From contig JANWUR010000005.1 in the NCBI GenBank assembly GCA_024958655.1, forward strand, positions 113,489 to 177,488: a DNA stretch of 64,000 nt. The letters are read 5' to 3'. The DNA is from Cyanobium sp. FGCU6. Lineage in GTDB: Bacteria > Cyanobacteriota > Cyanobacteriia > PCC-6307 > Cyanobiaceae. Below, piece by piece: positions 42,672 to 51,612 of the stretch (position 1 is its first letter; every line of letters starts with the position of its first letter). A model generated the notes under the pieces. That model saw nothing but the letters and a program-made list of their open reading frames with translations, had not been told where the DNA came from and searched no databases. The position numbers were made by a program, and so were the translations under genes.

Positions 42672-43008
42672 CGCTTGTGCTGGAGCGGAACTGCCCCAAT
42701 CGGTTCCTGGGCGGCAGGTGCCGCACCACGGCAGCCGGGATGCCGCCATCGGGGCCGCCGCCACCTGGACCGCGACCACCGGTTCCGGGGCCATGCCCCC
42801 GGCCGGAGTCCATGAAGTAGGTGGCGGCCGACTGACCCGCCAGGGCGATCGCTGGCAGGGCCAGTGCCCAACGGCTCTCGCACAGGGCGATGTCCTTGGC
42901 GCGGACTTCGCAGACCCCCACAAAGGCCATCAGCGAGAGGATCTCAGCGCCGACCAGGGCCAGGATCGGGGCGGTGTTGCTGCTCAGTTGCGGTGGTGCC
43001 ATCGGCAT
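42640..43008 (-). CDS. Holin-like small membrane protein
   Basis: 122 residues with two hydrophobic segments (PILALVGAEILSLMAFVGV and LALPAIALAGQSAATYFMD), then a Gly/Pro-rich charged tail (GHGPGTGGRGPGGGGPDGG). Size, topology and position between sigma factor and endolysin fit a holin or spanin-like role, by inference only. Confidence 0.5.
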   Translation of the reverse strand: MPMAPPQLSSNTAPILALVGAEILSLMAFVGVCEVRAKDIALCESRWALALPAIALAGQSAATYFMDSGRGHGPGTGGRGPGGGGPDGGIPAAVVRHLPPRNRLGQFRSSTSDEDGDDALAA

Positions 43009-43092
43009 CAGTGGGGCCGCCGCAGGCGAACCGGCCAGCCCTCCATGGGCCTTTGCCAGGCAGGCCCTTAGACCCAGCTGCAGGAAGGGGCC

Positions 43093-43627
43093 TCAGCCCC
43101 CACCTGCAAGCTGCTGGCGCAGGGCGGCGATGGCCTTCTTCTGGGCCCGCTGCACCGACATGGCGCTGATCTCGAGCCGCTCGGCTGCAGCGCGGAGTGA
43201 CAGGCCCTCCAGGAGCGTGAGCCGCAGCGCCGTGGCCTGGGCGGCAGGCAGCTGATCCACCAGCTGCTCCAGCGCCAGCTGCTGCTCTGCGCCGCTGGAA
43301 GCCGGCTCGGGCTCAGGGGAAGCCAGCTGATCGAGCAGGCACGGCTCGCCATCAGCGCTGGCATCGAGGCTGAAGTGCCCCAGCGGGCTCGCCGGCCCTG
43401 CAGCGGGGGGCGGAGCGAACCAGGGCCTCACGGGCCACCTGGATCAGATCCTCCCGCTCCACCAGCGGGAACAGGCGCCGGGCAGCGGCGGAAGCAATGG
43501 CATCAGCCAGGGGCAGGTGCTCCAGCACCAGGGCATCGCGGGCCTTGAGGGCAGCACGGCTGAGAGCCGGGGACTGCCGGGCAGCAACCGGCTGCTGGCG
43601 GCGGGAGGGGGAAGCGAGGGAAGCCAT
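43093..43627 (-). pseudogene. Sigma-70-like factor with internal deletion
   Basis: MASLASPSRRQQPVAARQS..., LEHLPLADAIASAAARRLFPLVEREDLIQVAREALVRSA (region 2). A deletion and frame change then removes the segment equivalent to SYLRRCITGALQHHLRDRV of the intact copy at 54022. Region 4 (LEQLVDQLPAAQATALRLTLLEGLSLRAAAERLEI) is intact in another frame. Second copy of the module at 53-54.7 kb. Confidence 0.75.
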
Positions 43628-43928
43628 CGGGGAGACAGCGGAGAGCCCCACCCCCACCGGCCGGCCGCAGCGCCGTGGCAAGGACGCCCCCTTGGGGGCG
43701 CATGGCCCGATCCTTGACGCGGCGTGAGGACTGGCCGAGGGATGCGGTGGGTGCGCGCCGGCCCAGTGGCCAACCCCTAACCCACTGCTGGTGTTGCGGG
43801 GCATCAGCCCAGTGACCGCTCAGTCGAACCGAACCGTCAGGTCGATGCTGTGCGCCCCCCTCACTGAGGACCGCCCTGCCTCATTCACCACGCTCAGCAG
43901 AAAAGAGAGAGGGGATGCCGAATGTGCA

Positions 43929-44475
43929 TCAGTTCAGATCAAGTCCTTTAAACGTCGCCGTCTTCACATCGTTAAAGAAGATCGGATCGATCTTGTCGAT
44001 CACATCAGTGTCGACCTCCAGGAATGCACGCTTATTCTCGCCGGGGATCAAGGCGCAGCGGGCGCCATTGTCCATAGCCACTTGCAGGGGTTCCACCAGG
44101 GAACGGGCAGCCTTGATATTGCCCTGGATGCTCATGTCACCCATGACGAGCATGCCTGCCCTGGCGGGTGCGCGGCGGATGGCGGAAAATGCAGCGAGGA
44201 AAAATGCCACGCCAACCTCGGCTTCAACCTTGTTGCCCAAAAGGTCGATGGCTTCAACGTTGTAGTCGGCGCCTCACCACCGTGAGGCCCAGCTCAATGG
44301 CTGCTGCGTCGGAGGAGGCGCAGTACTTGCCGAGCAGGTACTCGAGCACGAACACCGGCACGTTGGCGCCCACCTTCACGGCCCGTACCAGGTCCTTGCG
44401 GACGCACTTGCCCGCAAAGACCTGGTTAACCTTGTCGTCGAGGGCGTCGCGGCTGATGGTGGCGGTAGCGGTCAT
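43929..44475 (-). pseudogene. brxL: BrxL (BREX Lon-like protein) with most of the gene deleted
   Basis: The N-terminal stub LDDKVNQVFAGKCVRKDLVRAVKVGANVPVFVLEYLLGKYCAS matches the BrxL start. A second piece in another frame, LVMGDMSIQGNIKAARSLVEPLQVAMDNGA...LIPGENKRAFLEVDTDVIDKIDPIFF, is the Lon-like C-terminus. Roughly 165 codons remain of an expected ~680, and the AAA+ core is gone. Downstream of higBA and pglZ on the same strand, the expected order for a type 1-like BREX tail. Confidence 0.85.
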
Positions 44476-44807
44476 CGAGCTGGGGTGGCGGGCTTGCCGG
44501 CGCGGGGCACAAGGGTGATTTCCACGTCACAGCCGAGGACATCGGCATAGCGACGCAGGGTGGTGAGTGCTGGCAGATGCTTGCGGGAGCCCTCCAGCCG
44601 ACAAATGGCACTGCGCGTGGTGCCCATCCTTGTCGCCACTTCCTCCTGGGTGAGGCCAGCCCGCTTGCGGGCATCGAGCAGTTGCCTGAGCAGACGGAAC
44701 TCGACAGCAGCTTCCTCCCTGGCTGCGCTGTAGCCGGGGAGCTGCTCGGCCCTTGCCCGCTCCGCCTCTCGATCGCGTGCGACGGGTTGGTAGGGGATGT
44801 CAGCCAT
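44472..44807 (-). CDS. higA: HigA-like XRE antitoxin
   Basis: 111 residues from ATG 44807. Helix-turn-helix LDARKRAGLTQEEVATRMGTTRSAICRLEGSRKHLPALTTLRRYADVLG. Start overlaps the toxin stop by 8 nt. Order toxin-antitoxin is typical of higBA. Confidence 0.85.
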   Translation of the reverse strand: MADIPYQPVARDREAERARAEQLPGYSAAREEAAVEFRLLRQLLDARKRAGLTQEEVATRMGTTRSAICRLEGSRKHLPALTTLRRYADVLGCDVEITLVPRAGKPATPAR

Positions 44808-45135
44808 GACGTTTGACCTCCTTGAGTCGTTGACGTGCGATTGCAAGTTCGCGCTTGGGCGTTTTCTGGGTCTTCTTCACGAAGGCGTGGAGGATCGTGA
44901 TCACCCGTCCACTGCAATAGCAGTAAAAGGCCCTGCCAATGCCGGAGCGGCTTTTGGGCCTGAGCTCGAACAGGCCGTCGCCCATGGCCTCCGAGTGGGG
45001 CGCTCTGAGCTGGGGCCCGTGGTCTTCCAGAAGGTCCAGCAGCTCATCACAGCGGGCCAAGAGGTCGACAGGCCAGGCTTCGATCTCCTCGCGGACGCGT
45101 GGGTTGTAGTAGTCGACCCGAAAGGACGGTTCCAT
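44800..45135 (-). CDS. higB: HigB/RelE-like toxin (Gp49/DUF891 family)
   Basis: 111 residues: MEPSFRVDYYNPRVREEIEAWP...LDLLEDHGPQL, LRAPHSEAMGDGLFELRPKSRSGIGRAFYCYCSGRVITILHAFVKKTQKTP, the RelE-fold ribosome-dependent mRNase pattern. Inserted between pglZ and the brxL remnant. Confidence 0.87.
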   Translation of the reverse strand: MEPSFRVDYYNPRVREEIEAWPVDLLARCDELLDLLEDHGPQLRAPHSEAMGDGLFELRPKSRSGIGRAFYCYCSGRVITILHAFVKKTQKTPKRELAIARQRLKEVKRHG

Positions 45136-45170
45136 GTTAGCGCTCGTGCTACGTACGCTCTAGCTTTCCG

Positions 45171-47858
45171 TCACCCGATCAGATCCACCGGCAGCTCCGG
45201 GCTCTTATGCAGCACCAGGTCGGTGGCGGCGTCACGCAGCTCCAGGTAGAGCTTCTTGGCGCTCACCTCGGCGGGGAGCATCAGGCCGATGGTGGCGGCC
45301 TGGCCGGGGGTGAGGGTGAGGCGGTTGGTGCCGGTATCGAGCGCGGCGCCGATGGCCTGGATGGGGGTGGCGACCAGCTCGTCGCTCTTGCTGTCGTAGG
45401 CGGCCAGCACCACCTGGCGGCTCTCGCCCTGGTTGAGCAGGGTGACGGGCAGCTCGATCGGCAGCATCAGGATGCGGTTGGTGATCTTCTCGGGCAGGGC
45501 TCCAGGCCATGCCGGCTGCTTGGTGCGTTTGCCCTTGGCAGCGGTGGCGTCGGTTTCCGGAGTTGCGCCAGCGGGGTTGCAGCGGAAGCTGAGCAGCGGG
45601 ATCAGCACCTCCTGAGGGCTGGTGCCGCCGTGGTGATAGCAGAGGCTGCCGCCGGCCTTGAACACACCGGCGGAGCGGGGCACCACCACCGACAGGCCAT
45701 TGCTGCCGTAGCCGAGCTCTGCCGGTGGGATCTCGATGCAGGGCTCCTGAACGGCTGAGGGGTGGCCCAACCAGCAGCGACGCTCCAGCTTGAAGGTCTT
45801 GCCGGCAGGGGCTGGGATTCGCATCGCCGGCTCGCGGCCTAGGGGCAGATGCAGGAAGCCGTGATCGGCGGTGATCACGAAGCGCTCCAGCCGATGGTCC
45901 AGCGGCAGGGCAGCCAGGCGGCGCACGGCTTCTTCGATGGTGTCGAGCTCGCGCTGCATGTCGGCGCGCACATTGGCGAGGCGTTCGTCGCTGTCGCGCT
46001 CGCCGGCCTCATCGATGCCGATGCTGGTGATCACCACCGGGCCGGTGCCGGCGAGTTTCTCCAGCAGCACTGCTTCCTTGCTGCGGATCAACTCCACCAG
46101 GTTGAGCACCACCGCTGAGGGCACGCGTTGCTGCAGGTGGGCGAGGCGTTTGGACTTGTCGTTGCTCCAGCCCACGGGCACGCCATCGACCACCGAGCAA
46201 GGATCGCCATCGCCTTCGGTGACCGCAAAGCCGCGTTCGGCGCCGGGCAGCAGGGCTGCCATGCCCACTGGGGTGATCGAGGGCAGCGCCGCCTGGGCGA
46301 TCTCGAGCCTGAGGTCGCTGAGCTGCTCGCGGCTCCAGCCACTGAAGCGCTCATGCAGGGAGGCGCCCATCTCGTAGCGCAGGGCATCGACCCAGAACAC
46401 CACGGCCCGGCCAGCTCCTGGCTGCACGCGCTCGGCCCAGATGCGGGTCTGGGGCATGGAACCGGGGATCAAGCAGCCGGCCTGCTTCAGGGCATCGGTG
46501 AAACGCCGGGTCTGTTTCTCGAGCAGCTGCTCGTAGCGGTTGCGCAGCTGCTCCAGGCCCTGAGCTACTTCAACGGCGGCGGCGCTCAGGTCTGCCACCT
46601 GCTGCTCCATCCGCCGCTGCAGACCATCCACGTGGTGGGCCGCATCCGCCTGGTAGACCAACCAATCTTCAACCGGAGCCGTTGGCTTGGGCAGCTGGGC
46701 TTCTGCCTGATCGAGAGCCAGGCCGAGGGCAGCAGCCGTTCGCGCCAGATCCCACTGCAGCCGCCGCTGCGACTGGGTGGGATCGGTGGGCTGCCCTACC
46801 AACCAGAAGCTGCCCTGACGGGCCTGCACCAACTCCTGTGCTTTGGCAGCTTCCCCCTTGGCCAGGAAGGCATCGACGCTGCGCAGCAGGAACTGCTCCT
46901 CGCAGGGGAAGGTGTCGATCGCGCCGAGCACGCCGGGGCGTTCGTGGCTGATCAGCTCACGCAAGCCCAGCTCCTCTTCCACCCGGGCGGCGATGGCGAT
47001 GTAGGCACTGGCGTGGTTGCGGCGCAGCGCCTTCACATCGGTGAGGGCGTTCTCTTCTGCGGCCTTGCCCACCGGCAGGGATTGCTTGGCGAAGGCGGTG
47101 AGCTCATCGCCGTGCCAGTCATGGAGGAACTCATGCAGCAGCAGGGCCCGCTGGGCCCGCTGGCGCCAGTCGGCCAGGCTGGCGTCCGCTGGAAAGCCGA
47201 GCCCCCAGCGGCTGTGCAGCAGATCCTGCAGTTCGCTCTGCAGGCCCTTGGCGCTGATGCCGGCATCGAACTGCTCGGACGCCAGCCACAGCCGAGCCAG
47301 CTCAGCATTCTCGGGTGGGCTGCCCATGCCGCCGAGCTGCTGGCGGAACAGGGCCTTGAGCTGGCTGAATCCCCCCTCGCCGGATTGCTCCAGGGCAATG
47401 GCGATGTCGCGATAGGTGAGATCGGGCCGCTTGAGCAGCTGCTCCACCTTGCCTGGCTCCATCACCTCGCGCAGATACACGCGGGCCCGGTTCACCAGCT
47501 GCGCCTCAAACACCGTGCCGGCACGGATCAGCTCCAACAGGGTGGCCCGGCCATCGGCCTCCTGCCGCTGGGGCAGGTAGACGAGCAGGGGCTCCGGCAG
47601 ATCAGCGCAAACCAGGGGCTCGAGCTGGTGGCGCAGCGCAAACAGGCTGGAGCCAGCCACAACCCACTGAGCCTGCAGCTCACCCAGGTTCAGGCCACCG
47701 GGTGCTCCATCGCTGGGCTGGCTGGTGGCCAGGGCATCAAGCAGCGAGCGCAGCTGCTCGGCTGGGTCGAACAGCAACACCACCCTGTGCAGGCCGAGAT
47801 GGCGGGAGAGCTCCTGGCAGAAGCGGGCCTGGAGTTTGTTGGGGGCGGTGGTGGTCAT
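45171..47858 (-). CDS. pglZ: BREX phosphatase-like protein PglZ
   Basis: 895 residues, close to the usual 830-880 of BREX PglZ. The long helical N-terminal half (KLQARFCQELSRHLG, LVYLPQR, TYRDIAIALEQ) is followed by the alkaline-phosphatase-superfamily domain: VFWVDALRYEMGASLHERF (metal Asp), TPVGMAALLPG, FVITADHGFLHLPLG (metal Asp/His) and VFKAGGSLCYHHGGTSPQEVLIP. Required for BREX phage exclusion and methylation; its activity is still debated. Upstream of higBA and brxL, about 9 kb from and opposite to the brxEABC-pglX operon, so the BREX locus is split or rearranged. Confidence 0.9.
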   Translation of the reverse strand: MTTTAPNKLQARFCQELSRHLGLHRVVLLFDPAEQLRSLLDALATSQPSDGAPGGLNLGELQAQWVVAGSSLFALRHQLEPLVCADLPEPLLVYLPQRQEADGRATLLELIRAGTVFEAQLVNRARVYLREVMEPGKVEQLLKRPDLTYRDIAIALEQSGEGGFSQLKALFRQQLGGMGSPPENAELARLWLASEQFDAGISAKGLQSELQDLLHSRWGLGFPADASLADWRQRAQRALLLHEFLHDWHGDELTAFAKQSLPVGKAAEENALTDVKALRRNHASAYIAIAARVEEELGLRELISHERPGVLGAIDTFPCEEQFLLRSVDAFLAKGEAAKAQELVQARQGSFWLVGQPTDPTQSQRRLQWDLARTAAALGLALDQAEAQLPKPTAPVEDWLVYQADAAHHVDGLQRRMEQQVADLSAAAVEVAQGLEQLRNRYEQLLEKQTRRFTDALKQAGCLIPGSMPQTRIWAERVQPGAGRAVVFWVDALRYEMGASLHERFSGWSREQLSDLRLEIAQAALPSITPVGMAALLPGAERGFAVTEGDGDPCSVVDGVPVGWSNDKSKRLAHLQQRVPSAVVLNLVELIRSKEAVLLEKLAGTGPVVITSIGIDEAGERDSDERLANVRADMQRELDTIEEAVRRLAALPLDHRLERFVITADHGFLHLPLGREPAMRIPAPAGKTFKLERRCWLGHPSAVQEPCIEIPPAELGYGSNGLSVVVPRSAGVFKAGGSLCYHHGGTSPQEVLIPLLSFRCNPAGATPETDATAAKGKRTKQPAWPGALPEKITNRILMLPIELPVTLLNQGESRQVVLAAYDSKSDELVATPIQAIGAALDTGTNRLTLTPGQAATIGLMLPAEVSAKKLYLELRDAATDLVLHKSPELPVDLIG

Positions 47859-47890
47859 GGCGAGAGGCGGCGCACCCGATACACGCAGAT

Positions 47891-47926
47891 TACGCGCGTG
47901 CTCATATTTATACGCGCGTGCTCGTA
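47891..47926. promoter_or_regulatory. Two 20-bp-spaced direct repeats upstream of pglZ
   Basis: TACGCGCGTGCTCATA at 47891 and TACGCGCGTGCTCGTA at 47911, two helical turns apart, in the 73-bp gap between the AlbA_2 gene and pglZ. The spacing and location 33-68 nt before the pglZ start suggest an operator, perhaps for the wHTH-containing neighbour. Confidence 0.5.
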
Positions 47927-47931
47927 AATAC

Positions 47932-49599
47932 TCATACGGCTGGCGGGAGGCGGTAGGTGCGGCCCTTGCCCACCCCTTCTGGGATCAGGGCGCCGCGCTT
48001 GCAAAGGCGCTGCAGGGCATGGGTGGCTTGGTTTCCCTCCAATCCGAGCGCCTGGATCAGGTCCCGCCGCCGCAAAACCTCTCGCTGGCGGGCCAGTTCA
48101 AGAATGCGTTGGTCGATCTCTTCAGGGGTGAGAGCCGTCTGGCGCTGGTAACCGGCTTCCTGATCAAAGGCTTGGTAGACCTGCTTTGAAAGGGTGTAGC
48201 TGCGTCCGCGCCCCTGGCCCTGAGCGGCCACCAGGTCGGCCTCCACCAGCTGCTCCAGGTGCCGCCTGATTGTGGATTCATCCCGGTGCAGGCTTTCCGC
48301 CAGCTGAGCGTTGGTGAGGCGGCGCTGCTCATGCAGGGTGTGGAGCAGCAACAAGCTGAGCAGCCCCAGCGGTTCCCCACTCAACCGCTGCTGCCGTTGC
48401 CAAAGGGCCACTAACTTCAGATTGGCTGGCTGGGTGCTCAGCTGCAGCACCACGTCATCCAGGCTGGATTGGCCGTAGTTGGGTGCTGCTCGCCCCGCTT
48501 CCAGAAGCTCTTGGTAGATGCGGTCAACTCCTCGGCCGGTGCGCTCTGCGAGCCCGATCCGCTTGAGAGCATCGGCCAGCGCAAGGTTGCGGGAACGGGG
48601 TGGCGTCGTGAGCAGAGTGTCGATGCTGACCCCGCGCACAAAACCGCCGGGGTTGCTGATCACCAGCTGCTCCCCGAGCTGCCAGGTGACATGCACGGCG
48701 GCAAGGCGGGTGTAATCGCGGTGGGCGAGGGCATTGATAAAGGCTTCGCGGAAGGCCCGTTTGCTGAGATTCGGCACCGGCACCCGGAACAGGCCCACAT
48801 CCAGCTCCTGTTCTGTGAGCAAGGGATCAATTCGCTGCTCGATCTGCTCCACCAGGGCAAGCAGTGGCGATCGCCAGAAGTGATTGATTCGCACGTCCGT
48901 TCCCTGCAGCACCTGGAATCCGCATTCATGGCCTGGAATACAGCGGCGGATGGCCGCTTCATGACCAAGCAGCAACAGGCCGGCCGCTGTGGGGCGTTGC
49001 GTTCCCTGGCCATCGCTTCCCACCAGGCCCAGCGCCCCATCGAGCTCGCTATCACTGAGCTCCAGCAGGGTGGGATCCCCTTTGTAGGTGCGCACCATCG
49101 TGCGCAGCCGCTGGCGTTCGGCTGGATTGAGATCATCCAGGGTGGCCGTGAGCAGGGGTTCGGCAGACCAATCCAGCTCCAGCTGCTGGTGGGAGCGCCG
49201 CATCACATCCACAGCGCTGGCGGGCCGGCAGAACGGCTTGCCCTGCTGGTCGAGGCTGCGGATCTGGCAACGGCCGTCGCGGCTGAAGACCGTGCCCTGG
49301 GCCACCGGAACATCGATCTGCAGCACCGCAAGATCGTTCAGTTCCAGACACTCCACCGAGACGGCAAGCGGAGGGGTGGTGCCTTCTGCGATCACGGCGG
49401 CGAGGTTCTTGCGGCGATCACGGGTGGGATGCAACCCCGTGACGGCGCCGTTGTCTTCGATGCCCAGGTAGAGGGTGCCGCCCTGGGCATTGGCCAGGCA
49501 GAGAGCCGCCATGGCAAGATCTCGATCTTTTAGAGGCTCCTTATGGTCGGCCTTGAACTCCACCCTGAGGGTCACGGCCGTGGGCAGGCTGTCGATCAC
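47932..49599 (-). CDS. AlbA_2-domain ATP-binding transcriptional regulator
   Basis: 555 residues. N-terminal AlbA_2/Schlafen-like domain (~10-115): VEFKADHKEPLKDRDLAMAALCLANAQGGTLYLGIEDNG. The middle has the ATP-binding-like C-terminal domain of the COG2865 type (AFREAFINALAHRDYT, LVISNPGGFVRG, RNLALADALKRIGLAERTGRGVDRIY). Two winged-helix segments close it (LTNAQLAESLHRDESTIRRHLEQL, and REVLRRRDLIQALGLEGNQATHALQRL). Commonly associated with defence islands; here just upstream of pglZ and probably its regulator. Confidence 0.87.
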   Translation of the reverse strand: MIDSLPTAVTLRVEFKADHKEPLKDRDLAMAALCLANAQGGTLYLGIEDNGAVTGLHPTRDRRKNLAAVIAEGTTPPLAVSVECLELNDLAVLQIDVPVAQGTVFSRDGRCQIRSLDQQGKPFCRPASAVDVMRRSHQQLELDWSAEPLLTATLDDLNPAERQRLRTMVRTYKGDPTLLELSDSELDGALGLVGSDGQGTQRPTAAGLLLLGHEAAIRRCIPGHECGFQVLQGTDVRINHFWRSPLLALVEQIEQRIDPLLTEQELDVGLFRVPVPNLSKRAFREAFINALAHRDYTRLAAVHVTWQLGEQLVISNPGGFVRGVSIDTLLTTPPRSRNLALADALKRIGLAERTGRGVDRIYQELLEAGRAAPNYGQSSLDDVVLQLSTQPANLKLVALWQRQQRLSGEPLGLLSLLLLHTLHEQRRLTNAQLAESLHRDESTIRRHLEQLVEADLVAAQGQGRGRSYTLSKQVYQAFDQEAGYQRQTALTPEEIDQRILELARQREVLRRRDLIQALGLEGNQATHALQRLCKRGALIPEGVGKGRTYRLPPAV

Positions 49600-49685
49600 C
49601 GGTTCACCTCCTGGTTCGTGATGGGACAGAGGTGGTCATCCTTCACCAGAGCAGGCGGCAAGGGAAGCTGGCCAGGTTCTGCTGC

Positions 49686-51044
49686 TCATTTGTCCACCGA
49701 CGTAAGCGCATCTGGTGCGCCTGGAAGATTCTGAAGATGATTCCAAACCACCATCTCGCTCACTTCATATTGAGAAGCCACATCTTCAATGATCTCGTCT
49801 GGCAGTGCGGAGGCTGGTGACTCGAACCTTTCCTGAACGATGTCAGGCGGGCACAGAATCTCGGCCGCAAACGCCCTCTGGAATGCTTGTCGCCAAGTAT
49901 GAGATTCCGTGCAGGCGAGCCATCCCTGATCACTCGCTGACCGAATCAGCTCATCGCCAATCAAGCGAGCGAGCTGAAACCGTATGCTCTTTTGCATTAT
50001 GGAATGATCGGCTCGCCTGATCGACCTTAAGTAATATCTAGTATGGCCATCAGGACGACGTATCCCAATGCTTACGGGACTATCTCCGAATGGGCTCTCG
50101 GATGAAATCAGCGCATCCAGATTAACTCCCAGGAGTTCGCACAGCGTGTTAGTGGTGAGCTTCTCAATACCTATAGACAGTGTCTTGCGTAGTTCTGAAG
50201 CTGCTCTACGTGCCTGCTCCCAAGGAGCTAATAATGCAGAGACGTTAGGAATTTCAGTCAGTCTTGGCAGATTTGGTCTACCAAATACGCCAGGAGTCGT
50301 GAAAGCAGAGGAAACGAGATCCTGGATGCTTAAAGGCTGATGTGCAGGATTTCCGAACAGCGTGGGCGCGAATTCAATAATTGTATCGAATCCTGCCTGC
50401 TCCCTGATGCCCAGAAGTTGTTCCACCAAAAAGGAAGGCGCTTCATCAGGATCGTATCCGAGGCAGGCCTCAATGATTCGGTAGGATTCCTCGACTGGAT
50501 TGCGTGCTTCGTCCTGCACTTCAGCCCAAAGTCGTGAAAGATCAGTTTCGCCAATATTCATTGCCTCCAGACGAGACAGGGTTTCATTGATAAAGTCGCA
50601 AAGACTCTTCTTGAGCTGACTGCGCCATACGTAGAAGGGCTTCTTATGGGTATTAAGATAGCGTAATGAATCATTTCTGGCCCCCGCCAGGGTGGGTACC
50701 GTCAAGGCGATAGAGGGTCCTTCGCTCTGGAACACGAAAACTGGCCAGATGTAGCCTTCATTGGCTGATGGCATCTCATGGGAAATGCGCCAGTCGATAG
50801 GTACATTGCCAACTGTTGGCCTGGTTTCATAAAGGAGGCGCCACCAGTTTGTCGCAAACCACATCGCCAAGGGATAGGCTGACAACAGCACGTCTTCGCG
50901 GACGGTATGCGAAAAGTTGTCTTCATGTTCAGTGATACAGATGCCGTCCAGCGTCAGCCGAATCCGCGTGCAGGTGACCGCCTGCTCAATGGGTAGGGGC
51001 TCAATGCGTTCCCACGCTCCAATCTGAATCAAGCTCTGGTTCAT
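49686..51044 (-). CDS. ImmA/IrrE-like protein lacking the HExxH motif
   Basis: 452 residues from ATG 51044 (ATGA overlap with the upstream gene; ATG 51059 also in frame). The C-terminal layout follows ImmA/IrrE metallopeptidases (KSIRFQLARLIGDELIR, AFQRAFAAEILCPPDIVQERFE, IIEDVASQYEVSEMVVWNHLQN). Where the family has H-E-x-x-H this protein has RFQLARLIGDE with no His. The N-terminal ~250 residues are a separate conserved-looking region (WFATNWWRLLYE, DWRISHEMP). Probably a non-catalytic sensor of the family. Lower GC than neighbours. Confidence 0.7.
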   Translation of the reverse strand: MNQSLIQIGAWERIEPLPIEQAVTCTRIRLTLDGICITEHEDNFSHTVREDVLLSAYPLAMWFATNWWRLLYETRPTVGNVPIDWRISHEMPSANEGYIWPVFVFQSEGPSIALTVPTLAGARNDSLRYLNTHKKPFYVWRSQLKKSLCDFINETLSRLEAMNIGETDLSRLWAEVQDEARNPVEESYRIIEACLGYDPDEAPSFLVEQLLGIREQAGFDTIIEFAPTLFGNPAHQPLSIQDLVSSAFTTPGVFGRPNLPRLTEIPNVSALLAPWEQARRAASELRKTLSIGIEKLTTNTLCELLGVNLDALISSESPFGDSPVSIGIRRPDGHTRYYLRSIRRADHSIMQKSIRFQLARLIGDELIRSASDQGWLACTESHTWRQAFQRAFAAEILCPPDIVQERFESPASALPDEIIEDVASQYEVSEMVVWNHLQNLPGAPDALTSVDK

Positions 51045-51469
51045 AACCGCCCATTCCACCGATTTAAGACATACCTCTTGAAGTTATCGTCGGCCTGCAA
51101 TGGATAGCCATGGTAGGAGCCTGAAGGGCTTTTGTCGTGCTGCGCCTCAAGAACCACTCCTTGATGAACTGCCCAAATCCTTTTCGGCCAGCCATCTTCA
51201 AGATTGCGGTCAATAAGGCCCTTACGGCATCCTTCACGAAGCAGATCCAGAGCTTCTGCTCTTATGAAGACTTTTCCCGAGTCGCAGAGGGTCTTGCCAG
51301 GTCTACCACCCGCACATGGTGGAGTCAGGTTGTAATCTCCCGGATTCAGCTTGTGCAGTGGATTGCCGCTGTAGTTCAGCTTCAGGGCCAATGAATTCAG
51401 TTGCTGTGGTGGCCAATCGCTTAGGTCGGCAAGTTTTTTCTTGGAGCCATGGTTTTGTCGAGGTCTCAT
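51041..51469 (-). CDS. Small partner protein of the ImmA-like gene
   Basis: 142 residues from ATG 51469 (MRPRQNHGSKKKLADLSDWP); longer in-frame starts overlap the next gene. Distinctive NYSGNPLHKLNPGDYNLTPPCAGGRPGKTLCD and a C-terminal LPRRIWAV-type strand (PKRIWAVHQGVVLEAQHD). I recognise no named family, but the ATGA overlap with the ImmA-like gene indicates a two-gene cassette, possibly toxin-antitoxin-like. Confidence 0.65.
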   Translation of the reverse strand: MRPRQNHGSKKKLADLSDWPPQQLNSLALKLNYSGNPLHKLNPGDYNLTPPCAGGRPGKTLCDSGKVFIRAEALDLLREGCRKGLIDRNLEDGWPKRIWAVHQGVVLEAQHDKSPSGSYHGYPLQADDNFKRYVLNRWNGRL

Positions 51470-51612
51470 GCGCTTCCCCCTACTAGGTTGATTATCGCTC
51501 GCCAAGCGGCCGTTGGCCGGGGATGGCGGGAGCGTTCCTGGCTGCCAGCCGAGGGGCTGATCCACCTCGGAGGAGCCAGAAACAACCATCCTGAGATCGG
51601 CGCGGTCGCTGG

